Positions 1-15,000 of a stretch of 61,962 nt of DNA are shown piece by piece (within the stretch, counting starts at the first letter, position 1; every line of letters starts with the position of its first letter). The notes under the pieces were generated by a model that did not search any database, had not been told where the DNA came from, and was given only the letters and a program-made list of their open reading frames with translations. The stretch is taken from the NCBI GenBank assembly GCA_905479095.1, contig CAJQLD010000016.1, forward strand, positions 1 through 61,962. Reading direction: 5' to 3'. Made by a program: the position numbers and the translations under genes. The stretch is from an uncultured Flavobacteriaceae bacterium (GTDB taxonomy: Bacteria; Bacteroidota; Bacteroidia; Flavobacteriales; Flavobacteriaceae).

Positions 1-3000
1 CCAGTAGTTGATTTCACATCCGGTATTTTAGCAATAAGTAATGTAGGGTCTACCCATACAGTTTTAAATACGACTTCAGATTTATATTACAGAGCCGTGT
101 TGCAAAGTGGCTCAGCTCCAGAAGAATTTTCAACGCCTGCTTTTATCGAGGTTTCGCAAGTTAGTGATGGCGGCACCCTTACATCTACCACATCATCAAT
201 TTGTGAAAATAATGCTGGTGGGGTGATCAATTTAGCATCTGAAGTAGGACTAATAAACGAATGGCAAGAGTCTATTGATAATGGATCTAGCTGGACAAGC
301 ATCTCTAACACAACCAATAGTTACACGGTTCCGGTTCTTACTCAAACCACTTTATTTAGAGCAGAAGTTCAAAACGGCAGCTGCCCCCCTTCATTTTCTA
401 ATGAGGTTGAGATTGTTGTGAATCCTGCGCCTTCTATTACCGCCATCCCAAACCAACTTAAGTGTTTAGGAGATACCGATACGTATGGGGAAGCTTTTAT
501 AGCAAACCATTCCTATGCTTGGTATACAAATTTGGGCGGGAGTCCAACAGTTCCTTTTAGTACCCTAGACCAAGTTACTCTAAATTTCAACATAGAAACG
601 ACACAAGTTTTTACTTACAGAATTACAAACGACACTACGGGTTGTTTTATAGAAGAGTCTTTTGAAATCGTTACTGACCCCTTGCCAATTGCTCAAGTTA
701 TTTTGAATACATCAATTTGTGAATTTGACTCTATTAACGTAGGAGCCGCTTCGGTTCTAGGAAACACATACAGTTGGAGTAGTATCCCTGTAGGATTCAC
801 ATCTACAAATTCAAACCCAATTGTAACACCAACAGTTACAACGACTTATATTTTAACAGAAACAACGCCTAATTTATGTACTGAAACAAATCAGGTGATA
901 GTGACCATGCAGCCAGAACCTGTGATTACCATTACAGATGGTCCTGCGTTTGATATTTGTGAAACACCATCGACGCCCATTCAACTACTGTCCACGGTAA
1001 CCAATTACGAAACCTCTTCTGTCGTGTGGTCTAACGATATTGGCTCTGGAGATTTTAGTGATGAGAATGATTTAAACCCAACTTATACGCCAAGTGCTGC
1101 TGATATTTCAACTGGGTTTGCAACGTTAAGACTCACAGTCACTGGATTAGGGCCCTGTACGCAAACCTATTCAGATACAATTACCATTAATATAGACGCG
1201 ATTCCTACTGCAAATGCAGGTCCAGATGTTATTACATGTGGTACAGTCGATGTGCCTATTGATGCTAGTGGGACTTCAGATGATGCAGCCAACTTAGTTT
1301 GGACTTTACCCTCAGGAATTTCAGGAACTTTGAATTTAGGAGATCCTTATAAGCCTGTTTTCACACCAAGTATTGCCGATATAAGTTACGTTGGGCCTAT
1401 TACTTTAAGTCTAGAAGCCTTTTCTGGAAATACTTGTCCAAGTACAACAGATACAGTTGATATTCTTATTACTCCACCTCCAGTTGTAGATATTGCGCCT
1501 GTAGAGGCTACCATTTGTGACGGTTCTAATTATACATTTTCACCTGGTCAAGTGACGGTAACGAATGGAGTGCCAAGTACATATGTTTGGACTCGATCTG
1601 GGGATGGAACGTTTACGTCTTCAAGTTCTTTAACAACGACCTATACACCCGGGGCATCTGATGTTCTAAATGGGACGGTCACTTTGACGCTTACGGCCTC
1701 AGGAAATAGCCCTTGTTCTGCTCCAGTTACAGATACTTTAATTTTAAATATTGTAAAAGCACCGATTGTCGATGCAGGCCCTGACAGTTTAGCTTGTGAA
1801 GGTCCCATAAACATCGTTGGCGCTGCGATTCAAAATGCAGGTTCCATATTATGGACGGTTGATCCTGGAACAGGAAACGGATTTTTTATTGATCCCACGG
1901 TTCAAAATCCAATTTATGTTCCTGCTGCGACCGATTTAAATTCTACTGTGACTCTTCTTGTAAATGTCACGCCTATGAACGCCTGTGGTCCAAATGTTAC
2001 AGATTCTGTGCTCTACACAATTAATGCAGCTCCAACAGCTGTGGCGGGTGGCGATGCGACCATTTGTGAAAGCAATAACACCTATCAATTACAATCAACG
2101 GTAGCAAATGAAAATTTAATTACGTGGACTTCAACTGGATCAGGTAGTTTTGATAATGTAAATACCGAAGATCCTATTTATACACTCAGTCCAGGAGATA
2201 AAACGTCTGGATCGGTCAGTTTTACGGTTACAGCAACACAAGCAGGTTGTGCAGCTGCTTCCGATACAATGGTTTTGACCATTCAAAAAAATCCGATCGC
2301 CAACGCGGGTCTTGCACAAACAATTTGCCAAGGAGATATCGTTACAATTCCTGGTTCAGGAACTAATGCTAGCAGTTATAGTTGGATACGAAGTGGTGGA
2401 ACAGGAAGCTTCACCAACGACAATACAAGCAATCCAACTTATACCTCTCAAGCAAATGAATCAGGAACTATTTTTCTAACACTTGAGGCCAATGCGATTG
2501 CTCCATGTACCATATCATCTAGTTCTAATACCACTATTACAATTGTTTCAAAACCAATTATTGATGCTGGTAACGATGCCCAAATTTGTGAAGATGAAAC
2601 TTATCCAATTGATAGTGCCACTGCGACTAATTACGTGAGTGTACAGTGGTCCTCTAGTGGGGATGGAACATGGACTGGAGCAAATGGTCTTTCACCGATT
2701 TACTCTCCGGGAGATAATGATAAAAGCGCTGGATCTGTAACATTGAAAATTGTAGGAACTAAAAATTTCCCTTGTAATGCAGATGCAGTCGACGAAATGA
2801 CTCTAACAATCAACAAGATACCAGAAATTACGTTTATCAATCCAAATGTAGATTTGTGTGTGGATACACCTAATTTTCCAATAACAAATGTCGTTATAGA
2901 TCATTATGATTCACTATTGTGGGAAACCTCAGGAACCGGTAATTTTGGAGGTTTGGAAACGACCGAAACACCAACGTATTTTCCAACCCCTGCCGATTAT

Positions 3001-6000
3001 GAACTCGGTATTGTAACACTAACCTTAACCGCTTCAAGAACGCCTTTAAATTGTAATTCTTCAATACAAGATACAATTACACTAAATTTTATTGAAAAAC
3101 CAACGGTAGATGCGGGGCCGGCAATTGTAAGCTTATGTGAAGGTGCACTCGTTCCATCTTCTTATGTGACAAATCAAGCGACCGGTACAACAGACTACTC
3201 AACGGTTACTTGGTTAACGTCAGGGACAGGCACTTGGTCAACAGCAAATCCAAATAATTTAGTAGAAACATATACGCCTTCAGCTGCAGATTACGACGCA
3301 GGCTTTGTTATTCTTACGCTTGAAGCAAATTCAAATGCGCCCTGTACTGTTTTAGTAACGGACACGATACGACTTGAGTTACAAAAACTTCCAGTCATCA
3401 CCGTTCCAGCGACAACCTCCATTTGTATCGATCAAAATACTTTTGGTATTGGAGGCGTGTCCATTGCACCAGCGACGGCTTACGATATAAATTCCATTGT
3501 TTGGGAAACCACGGGTACCGGCGTTTTTACGGCTTCCGGAGATCCGTTGAACCCAATTTATAATCCTTCGGCTGCCGATTTAGCGGTGGGCGGAGTGACC
3601 TTAACAATTACGGTCGATTCAGTCGCGCCATGTGCGATTCAAGTCTCCGAAAGTTTCAACCTTTTATTTCAGGTTTTACCTGTGGCTGACGCTGGAGTCG
3701 ATTTAATCGAATGTGATTTACCGTTCCAAATTACTAGCGCTAGTTTTAATACAACGACGGTTAATAATTTAGTTTGGTCCAATGGAGCAGGGGATGGAAC
3801 TTTTGATTCTGACATTGTTAATATTATAGACCCAATTTATAATCCAGGAACAGGCGATTTAGCTAATGGATCGGTAACCTTAACTTTAACAGCGGTTGCC
3901 CTAGATCCATGTACGGCCGATGAAGTCACTTCAATTGTTGTTTCATTTGTTGATTCACCAACGGTTGTAGTGGTAACGCCACAAGCTCCAATTTGTGAAG
4001 ATGAAACAAATGTAGCGGTTGCTAGTACTACGATTGACGATGCAGATTCCTTTATTTGGACCTCTACAACAGGGACAGGAACCACCATTGCAAACCCGAC
4101 GACTTTAAGCCCATTAGTCACCCCTAGTGCCATAGATATTACAAACGGATTTATAGATTTGACTCTTACCGTCACTCCAAACGCACCATGTGGTGCCGCT
4201 GTTGTGGAAGTGGTTCGAATCCCTGTTCAGGAAAACCCTGCATTATTTCCAGGTGTTTCTCAAAATATTTGTGAAGGTGCGATTATATCCACCGCAGACG
4301 CAACAGAAACGAATGTGACCAATATTACGTGGTCTAATAATGGTGGGGACGGAGCTTTTACCGCCTCTATCAATAACATAGTTACTGAATATACGCCAGG
4401 TACCAATGAAATTGCCAATGGTTTGGTAGAATTAATCGTGACTGCTGATGCAATTGCGCCTTGTATAGGAACGATTACACAACTTATTTCACACACGATT
4501 ACAAGAAATCCAGTTGTTACACTCACCGATACTGAAGAAACAATTTGTGAATCGCAAGCAAGTTATACCGTACCAACAGGATTAGTTTCCATTGACAATA
4601 TGAGCTCTGTAGCTAATTTTTCATGGTCAACTTCAGGCTCAGAACCTGTGCTAGGCAACACTACTTTAACACCAACATATAATCCTTCAGCAGCCGATAT
4701 TGCCGCTGGTTTTGTGAATTTGATCTTTACAGTCGATCCAATCGCACCATGTAGTACTCAAATTGTAGACATATTAAAATTAAATATCGATCCGCTAGCG
4801 ACGATCAATTTTACGGACGATGGTTTTTTCTGTGAAGGCGATGATAAATTATTAACAGCGACTTTTACCAACCACACCGCCAGTTCAATTAACTGGACAA
4901 TTATTAGTGGAACCGGAACTTTAACAGGTGGAAACACTGCCAGCCCAACGTATGTGCCTGGAGCGGATAGCGATACGGTTGTGATACAAATTAGTGTGGA
5001 CGGAATCACGCCTTGTGATGAACCTACCACGCAACAATTTACAATGAATGTGATTAAAACTCCTGTGGTTTCTATGACGACACTTACGGATGTAGTTTGT
5101 AGTTCAGAATCGACCTATGTTTTATCAGGAAATTCAGTTGAAGATTATGATTCAATAATTTGGACTCGTGTAAACCCAGTTGGAACGGGAGATTTTTCAA
5201 GCCCAACTGATCCAAATCCTTCTTATACATTTAATGCAGCAGACAGAGCGAATGGCTTTGTGACCTTACGCCTAACCGCAACGAGCAATGCGACTTGTTC
5301 TTCCACTGATTTTGAAGAAATTACAATCACAATCGATCAAGCGCCAAACGCAACGATTAGTTCTCTTGGAGCTGTTTGTGCTGAAGAACCTTATACGGCG
5401 ACTACCGTCAATTCAGACGGAAATACAATCGCCTGGACCGAAATTAATGGCAATCATGGAACGTTTATAAATGCAAATTCAGATACCGCTACGTTCAATC
5501 AATTTCCTGGAAATCAGGATGATTTTGAGATCCAATTAACGTCCACTACTACGGCGTCTTGTGCACCCTATGTGCAAACGCTTGTCGTGGTTGTACAACC
5601 AAAACCAACGGTTGATGTTGTGGATTCAGTTCAGGAAGTCTGTAGTTCAGAACCCTTTATAATTTCTGGTGTCACGGCTACAGGTAATGCGTCTATTTTA
5701 TGGACCGTTGACGGCACAGGAAGCAGTGTAGGTTTTGGTAATCCAACCGAGTTGAATCCGACGTTTACACCCTCAGCAACACAACTAATTGCGGGACAAG
5801 TCGTTTTAAAAGTGACGGCTCTTGCAACAACAGAATGTGGAACTGCCTTTGATGTATCCGATACCATTACATTAAACTTTGATCCAGAACAAACGGTTAG
5901 TTTTACCGCTCCGACTTCCATTTGTGAAGGCGATACAATTGCATTAGTTGGATCAGCACCAGATTCCTCAAGTATTTCTTGGTCGACTAGCTCTTCAACT

Positions 6001-9000
6001 TTGACTTTTGGTTTTGCAGATCCTACCAATTTAAATACCGTTTATACGCCCTCTGCTTTAGATTTAAGTTTAGGACGAGTTACTCTAACGATGACCGGAC
6101 TTTCTAATACGAATTGTCCAGATGCCACCTACGATTTGGAAGTCTTAATTGAAAAAAATCCAATTGCGGATGCTGGAGGTCCTATATCCATTTGTGAAGG
6201 AACGATTTCTTACCAAGTTAATGATGCCTTTGCATTCAATTATGATACTTCTATTTCTACAGATGTCAATTGGTCATTAACAGGTCCTGCAACCATACAA
6301 GCAGGGACTCAAAATGATTTAGACCCAGTAATTGTACCAACACCAGGCGCAACAGGGGACATCATTTTAACATTAACGGTTCATGGATTTGATTCTTGTA
6401 ATACAACAGACACCGATACCAAAACGATTACTATTGTACCTAGTCCGATCGTTGTGGTTCCAACCTCAAGAACTATTTGTGAAGGAGAAACACTCACACT
6501 TACAAGCTCGGAAATTTCCGCGTCTAATTATGGGTCAGTCGTATGGACGTCTTCTAACGGATTGGGAACGTTTACACCAAATAATAATTTGGCGACGATT
6601 TATACCCCAGCTGCTGGTCAGACTGGAATTGTAAACCTGATTCTTACAGCCCTCTCAACCGATGGTTCTTGTTCAAGCGATTCAAGTCCAGTACAATTGG
6701 AAATTATTCCAAAACCGGTGGTCTATGCAGGTATTGATGGTTCTATTTGTGTCAACGAAACGTACACCGTTGTGGGTGCCAGTGTTTTAAATGAATTTAC
6801 ATATACATGGAGTGTGACAGGCCCTGCTCAGATTATTTCTGGAGCGAATACCTTAACCCCTGTAATTACTTCAGATGCCGGAGCGACCGGTACCGCTGTA
6901 ATGACGTTAACAGCTGTAGGAACTGGAGTTTGTCCAGTTTCAATAACGGATGATTTGTGGGTTGAAATACATGCAGCGCCAGTAGTCGATGCTGGAGTTG
7001 ATGCCATTCTTTGTGAAGGAACTGCGTCTTACCAACTTGTTGGTTCGGTAGTCGATCCAGTTGCTTCTACAACGTATTTCTGGACCACTTCAAATGGGTC
7101 TGGGATCATTCAGATTACGGCTGATCCTTTACAACCGGTTTATATTCCGGGTCCAACAGATTTTAACTCTGCAACAGGATCCAAAGAGATTCAATTTGAC
7201 CTTACAGCAACGTCTACAAATGGCTGTGCTTCGTCAACAGATTCAATGGTTTTAACGATTTACGCGAATCCAATTGTGAGTGCAGGTCCTGACATTTTTG
7301 ATGTTTGTGAAAATACAGATGTAATCTTAAGCTCAGCAACTGCTAGTAATTACAGCAGTATCACATGGTCAACTTCAGGAAATGGTACTTTTGATTACTC
7401 GAGTAGTACAGTTAATCCGACGTATAGCCTTGGGTCTAATGACATCACCTCGGTGACTTTGACGCTCTCAGCCATGCCAAATGCTGCATGTTCACAAGTC
7501 CCCGTTTTGGATACCATGATCATATTTATCAATCAAGATACAACACTCACTGCATCAACAAATGACATCACAATGTGTGGTGCTACATTTACATTGCCAG
7601 ATTTGATTGATGTCAGCAACGCTACATCTATTCTTTGGACAAATGTTACAGGGGCATCTGGAACGCCTGGCGTTCCCACAAATGTGAATTCAGAAACTCC
7701 AAGTTTTACGCCTACAGTCAATGAAATTGCAAATGGCTTTGTTTTATTAAGAGTAGAAACCGTTCCTGAAGCGGGTTGCTCAACTGTTCAAACCGAAACA
7801 ATTACCGTTAATTTACAACCTAAATTAGAAGTAGAAGCAGGAGCTTCTTTATTATTCTGTGAGGGTGAAGATATCATCGTCTCAGGAAATGGCGCTTTGA
7901 CTTTAAATGATTCAACGTTTACTTGGTCTCATGATGGAACAGGAAGTATTGAAGCCTCTACAATTAATACCTTAACGCCAAAATATAATCCTGGAATTAG
8001 TGAAACAGGGGTCATTACATTAACGCTAACCGCTACAAGTATTGCACCATGTACAGGGGATGTTTTTGATACGATGACCGTCACCATTCAGTCTCAACCA
8101 ACAGTTACTGTTGGCGCTGACTTTACGATTTGTGAAAGTTCAAATATTAATATTGTTAATACAACTACCACAAATTCAGATACTATAATTTGGACGAGTT
8201 CACAAAACAGTGATGGGTCGTCTTCAGGCGCTTATATTAGTGGAGTATTTACCAACGATGCGATCCTGAACCCGAGTTATACACCATCACAAGAAGACAT
8301 CGATTTAGGCTATGTGTATTTAACGATTAGAGTTTCAAATATTGCGTGTGGGACGTTTGTTACAGATGTCCTGAAAGTGACCATCGCCGATGGTGTTGGG
8401 GTCTTTGCAGGAGTTAATGCAACAATTTGTGAATCAGAAACTTCGTATGCATTGTTAGATGCAACTTCTAGTGCGACGTCTGTGACATGGATCAGTTCTG
8501 AAAATAGTAATGGAACGTCTTCGGGTACTTATTTGCCTGGTTCATTTACAGACCCAACGGCTGTAAATCCGGAATACAATCCAAGTATTGATGATATAAA
8601 CAGAGGGTATGTGTACCTCACAATTACTGGGTCAGGAAATAGTAGTTGTCCAGTAGATAGTAGCTTTATGTTATTAAATATAATTAAGAACCCAACGGTT
8701 TCTGCAATTGATATTAGCGCTTGTGTTAGTACAACAACTGGAGTCACATTAAACGGATCTGGTACCAATTACGATACACTTACATGGAGTCTTATTGATG
8801 GCCCAGGAAATGTTTTAAATGGGGTCTATTTTTCAGGCTTAGCAACTAATATCTCGACTAGTGTAGTGACAAGACTTCGCCTTGTTGCCACTCCACTAGC
8901 TGGATGTGCAGACAACGCCGTTCAAGAAATTACGGTGACTACTCAAGCACTTCCATCGGTTGAAGCTGGCGATAATGGTGCCATATGTTATATCCCAGGA

Positions 9001-12000
9001 AATGCGATTGCTCCTTTTACAATACTTGGAACAGATGTTACAAATGCGAGTTCTATGAGTTGGACGACTTCAGGAAGTTTGTCAGGGAATTTTAACCTAG
9101 GAAATCCTGTTGTTTATGAGTCGTTTAGTAACAGTTGTACTCCAGAAGTTTTAACATTAACAGCGACTGGTGTTGGTGCTTGTAGTACAGAATCGATTTC
9201 AGATTCTGTAACGCTGACCATCAATTGTACGATTCCAAATTTAGGAGCTATTACAGGAATAGACACCATTTGTCAAGGCAACTTGGGCGTTGTTTATACA
9301 GTGCCAGTAAACCCTAATGTAATTACCTATGATTGGCAAGTTCCAACTGGTTCTACAATTGTTTCTGGACAAGGAACCAATTCTATTAGTGTTGATTATG
9401 GTCCTACTGCTGTTTCAGGAAATGTTTCTGTAAATGGCGTTAATGGGTGTGGAAGTGGACTAAGTTCTACATTACCAATCACAATAAGCGAATTACCTAC
9501 AACGAGCATCGTTTCTGGAACACAAACGGTCTGTGAAGGATCGACCCATGTGTATACGACGACTGTAATTCCAAATACAAATTCTTATTTATGGACGTTG
9601 CCTAACGGAAGCACCATTTCTACATTAACCAATACAATTTCAATTACGTTTGCTACTTCTTCAGTTTCAGGTAATCTTTCGGTTCAAGGGAATAATTCTT
9701 GTGGATTAGGAGCATCCTCTACAGCGATTGCAATCACGGTTGAACCGCAACCCACATTGACCAGTACACTGACGCCACCGTCTATTTGTAGTGACGATAC
9801 GTTTGGATATGTACCAACATCGGCATTGGCAAGTACTACTTTTAGTTGGACAAGAGCAGTTATCACGGGGATTTCAAATCCGGCAAGTTCTGGAACAGGA
9901 ATCATAAGCGAATCTTTGACAAATACAAGTTCTGTAACAATTCCAGTCAATTATAATATCATATTGACTTCTGCAGATGGTTGTGTGGATTCAGAAAGTA
10001 TCACAGTGAACGTTTTTCCAATTCCGGAATTAACATCGGGTGCTCCAATTTCCGCAATCTGTTCTGCAGACATATTCAATCACACTCTTACTTCCAATGT
10101 TGCAGGCAACATTAATTGGACAAGACTAAGTGTAACAGGGATTTCTGAACCAGGAACTTCAGGAGTGGATATAATAAATGAATCTTTGACCAATGTGACA
10201 AGTGCTCCTATCACTGTGACATATTCGTCTTTACTGCCTACAAATTCTAGTGGCTGTAGTGGATCAGCAATTTCATTTGATTTGATTGTAAATCCAGAGC
10301 CAAATGTTGTTCAACCAATTGCACAGAATTTATGTGAGGGAGAGATCTTGAATGTGGATTTTGATACGACTAATACTGGAGGCATTTCAGGGTACACATG
10401 GGCCAATGATAATCCTTCAATAGGATTGCCATTAACAGGTTCAGGTGATATTTCGGGTATTACAATGACTAATACTTCTTCTGTCAGTCAAATTGCAAAT
10501 ATAGTGGTGACACCATTGTTTGATAACGGAGGCATCTCTTGTACTGGACCAACAAAAACGGTTATAATTACAATTAACCCAGCCGCTCAAGTTACCCCTG
10601 TTTTTTCTGAAACCTTGTGTGATGGAGACAGTACGACGCCAATCACATTTACAACTTCAAATAGTTCAGGTGCAACGACCTATAGTTGGACGAACGATAA
10701 TACGAGCATTGGATTAGTTGCAGCGGGTTCTACGGATATTGGATCATTTGTGGTCGCTAATACATCTACGATTCCACAAGTTGCAACGATTGTTGTCACA
10801 CCAACCTATACCTTCAATGGTAAAGATTGTACTGGATCTCCTGAGACATTTACGATTACGGTCAATCCATCGGCTCAAATAGATCAACCGACCTCTCTTA
10901 TAGTTTGTGAAGACGATATAGTATCTACCATTAATTTCACAACCTTAAATACGGTTGGCACTACGGCTTATAATTGGACGAATGATAATGTTAATATCGG
11001 CATTTCAACGGCCAATGGAACCGGCGATATAGGAACATTTACAGCACTAAATTCTACGAGTACTCCACAAGTTGCGACCATCACGGTGACGCCTACCTTT
11101 ACGTACAATTCAATACCTTGTGTAGGGACTCCGAAGATTTTTACAATTACAGTGAATCCATCCGCTCAAGTGGATCCGATCGGATCACCAACGGTATGTG
11201 CAGGCGATTTAACAACAGCCATCAACTTTTCGACGCTTACGACTCTAGGTACAACGACTTATTCTTGGACAAATAGTAATACGACTATTGGTTCTATATT
11301 GGCCGCAGGAACAGGAAATATTGCTCCTTTTACAGCTATTAATACAAGCACGATCCCACAAGTTGCAACCATCACTGTAACTCCAACGTTTACATACAAC
11401 GGAAAAATTTGTTCTGGAAACCCAGAAACGTTTACGATTACAGTTAACCCGACTGCTGAAGTAGATCAACCTTCAAATGAAGTCTTTTGTGAATCCGATG
11501 TTGCGGTTATTAATTTCAACTCCTCAAATACTGTGGGGACGACCACCTATGACTGGACAAATAGTAATACTGCTATTGGGTTGACGGCTGTTAGTGGGAC
11601 TGGATCTTCGATCACATTTACGACGACAAATACAGGAACAACTCCTATCACTTCAACAATTCAAGTAACACCAACATTCAGTTTTAATGGTGTCAGTTGT
11701 GTCGGACCTAATAAAGTGTTTACAATTACAGTGAATCCTAATGCTAATATGGTTGCACCTACGTCACAAACGCTTTGTGAAGGCGATTCAACATCAGTGA
11801 CCTTTGGAACTTTAAATAGTGTGGGTGCCACCACGTACGCTTGGACCAATAACACCCCTAGTATTGGAATCCCTACATCCGGTACCGGCGATATTTCCAC
11901 ATTCACAGTGATTAATACTGGTAACTCACCAATCGTTGCAAGCCTGTCGGTCACTCCGACGTTTACGCATGATGGTCAAACTTGTACAGGGGCCGTTGAG

Positions 12001-15000
12001 AATTTTACAATCACGGTCAATCCTTCTGCACAGGTTAATCAACCCGTTTCTTTAGTGTTTTGCGACGGAGATGCTGTTGGTGGTACTATTTTTAGTACTT
12101 TAAACACTGTAGGTACTACGACCTATAGTTGGACGAATGACAACATTTCAACAGGTCTTAACACTACTAATGGTACAGGTGATGTACCCGCTTTTACTGC
12201 CACCAATACAGGAACGGCACCAGTCGTGTCCACCATCATAGTCACGCCTTCTTTTGATAATGGAGGGTTAATTTGTACAGGACCCTCAGAAACGTATACA
12301 ATCACAGTCAATCCAGTCGCACAGGTAAATGCTCAAGCACCACAAATTGTATGTGATGGAGAAGCAACCAGCTTAACGTTTACATCTGTTAATACAGTAG
12401 GTTTTACAACCTATACCTGGGCAAATTCGAATACGAGTATTGGTTTGCCAGCTTCAGGAACGGGAGGTATTCCAACGTTTATAGCATTAAATATAACTGG
12501 AACTCCAGTAGTGGCCAATATAACAGTGACTCCTACCTTTACAAATAATGGCTTGTCCTGTTCTGGACCCTCAGAAACGATTACGATTACAGTCAACCCC
12601 TCAGGCCAGGTAGATCAGCCAGTTTCTGAAGTTGTTTGTAATGGCGATTCTACAACAGCAGTCAACTTTACGACGACCAACACCACTGGAACGACGACCT
12701 TTTCATGGACTAATTCTAATCCAAGTATTGGATTAGGTGCTTCAGGGACAGGAATGATACCTTCTTTTGTTGCTTCTAATACTACAAACACAACCGCAAT
12801 CGGAACTATTACAGTGACTCCATCCTATGAGTTTGGTGGGGGAAGTTGTGAAGGCATTTCAAAAGTATTTACAATCACGGTCAATCCTGAATCTGAATTC
12901 ATTCAACCTTTAGCGCAAGTGATTTGCGATGGCGATGCATTCTTTTATAATTTTGATACTGATAATACTGGTGGAACGACCACTTATGCTTGGACAAATA
13001 ACAATACAGCGATTGGATTGGGAGCTAATGGAGTTGGGAACATCTCATCATTCACAGCAACCAATACAGGTTTAATTCCTTCGGTAGCAACGATACTCGT
13101 GACCCCAACTTTTACAAATGGAGGTGTCAGTTGTATCGGCTCAACATTGAGTTTTTCAATCACAGTCAATCCTTCAGCGGATGTTGTTTTACCTACAAGT
13201 TTTACGGTTTGTAATACAGCTTCCACAACTTCGGTGAATTTTACTTCGGCCAATAATTCAGGAGCTACAACGTATGAATGGAATAATAATAATCCAAGTA
13301 TCGGCTTAGCTGCTTCAGGGATTGGAAATATAGCTTCATTTATTGCTATTAATACTGGAAATGTTCCAGTTGTAGCATCTATAGTGGTGACTCCAGTTTA
13401 TAACAATGCTGGCGCCAGCTGTTCTGGGCTTCCCAAAACATTTACAATCACAGTCAACCCAACTGCAGAAATGAACGCACCAATTCCTCAGGTTTTATGT
13501 AACGGGGAAAACACCAACTTAGTAAGCTTGTCTTCTAATAACTTGGGTGGGGTAACCACCTATACTTGGGTAAATAATAACTCAACCATTGGATTAGTTG
13601 CAAATGGAACAGCCAATATTGGGTCTTTCACAGCGGTTAATACTGGTTTTTCTCCGATTGTAGCAACGGTTATAGTCACTCCAACATACACAAATGATTC
13701 TGTATCATGTGATGGACCTCCGGAAACATTTACGTTCACAGTGAATCCGAGTGCTCATGTGATTCAGCCGTCAGATCAAACCATTTGTACAGCTGGTCTC
13801 ACAACGGAAGTTAATTTTAATTCTTCAAACACGCTTGGGACAACGACTTACACTTGGACGAATAACAATACAAGCACAGGCTTAGGAGCGAGTGGTTCAG
13901 GAACTATTTTACCCTTTACGGCACTAAACACTGGATTGTCTCCAAATGTGTCTACAATCACAGTGACTCCAATATTCACGTATGACGGGGTGGCATGTAA
14001 TGGAACTCCAAAAGATTTCCTAATCTCCGTGAATCCATCATTGGATATCGTTCCACCAGCCGATCAGTCATTATGTGACGGACTGACGACTGCAGCAGTT
14101 ATTTTTTCATCTAATAATACAGGTGGGACCGTAAATTATTCTTGGATTAATGATAATACCTCTATTGGACTTCCACCAAGCGGTTCAGGAGATATCTCAC
14201 CATTTTTAGCGGTCAACTCAGGGGCAACGCTACAAACCGCAACGATTACTGTAACAGCATCCTATTCGAATGCTGGACAGACTTGTGATTCAACAGAAAC
14301 ATTCTTAATTTCTGTGAGTCCTAGTCCTGTGGCGACGATTTCTGGATTAAATAATTATCTAGTTTGTGAGAATGATACACCGCCTTTTATCACTTTTGAA
14401 GGATCAAATGGAACGGCACCCTATACGTTTACATATCAAATAAACTCAGATCCAGTTCAGCAAGTCGTTTCAAGTGGAACTTCAAATACTGCAACAATTT
14501 CTGTATCAACAATTAATTCTGGTACTAATGTCATTACGCTATTAAGTGTGTCTGATTCATCAACACCAACGGCTTGTACGTCCACTAATATTACATTACC
14601 AAATGAGGCTTTTGTTGATGTTCAGGAGCAAGGCACGATTATACCGCAGGATTCAAGTACGGTCAGTCAAGTTGTGTGTCAAGACACGGCGATTGCTCCA
14701 ATTGTTTTTGATATCGGTGGTTCAGCCACAAGCGCGTTTGTAACAGGGTTACCTTCAGGGTTAATTCCTTCTTTTGACCCAGCACTCAACCTTTTAACAA
14801 TCAGTGGAAACCCAACCAGTTCGGGAACCTTTAACTATGTCGTTAATACCGCAGGTTCGACCAACGGATGTAACTCTTCCTATGGCGGCACTATTATTGT
14901 CAATTCAAATGATGTCATTACAGAGTTAACACCAACGACAATCGATCAAGAGTTATGTGAATGTGACACACTTGCACCAATATCCTACAATCTAGGAGGT

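Noticed and set aside
1-96. Adhesin gene starting at GTG 97
   Set aside because: The frame is open and repeat-like back to base 1, so the gene is cut by the window edge and GTG 97 is internal.
3837-6029. Several minus-strand open frames inside the adhesin (for example 3837-4175 and 5631-6029)
   Set aside because: They are antisense shadows of a repetitive Thr/Val/Ser-rich coding frame, have no recognisable domains and repeat the same pseudo-motifs unit after unit.
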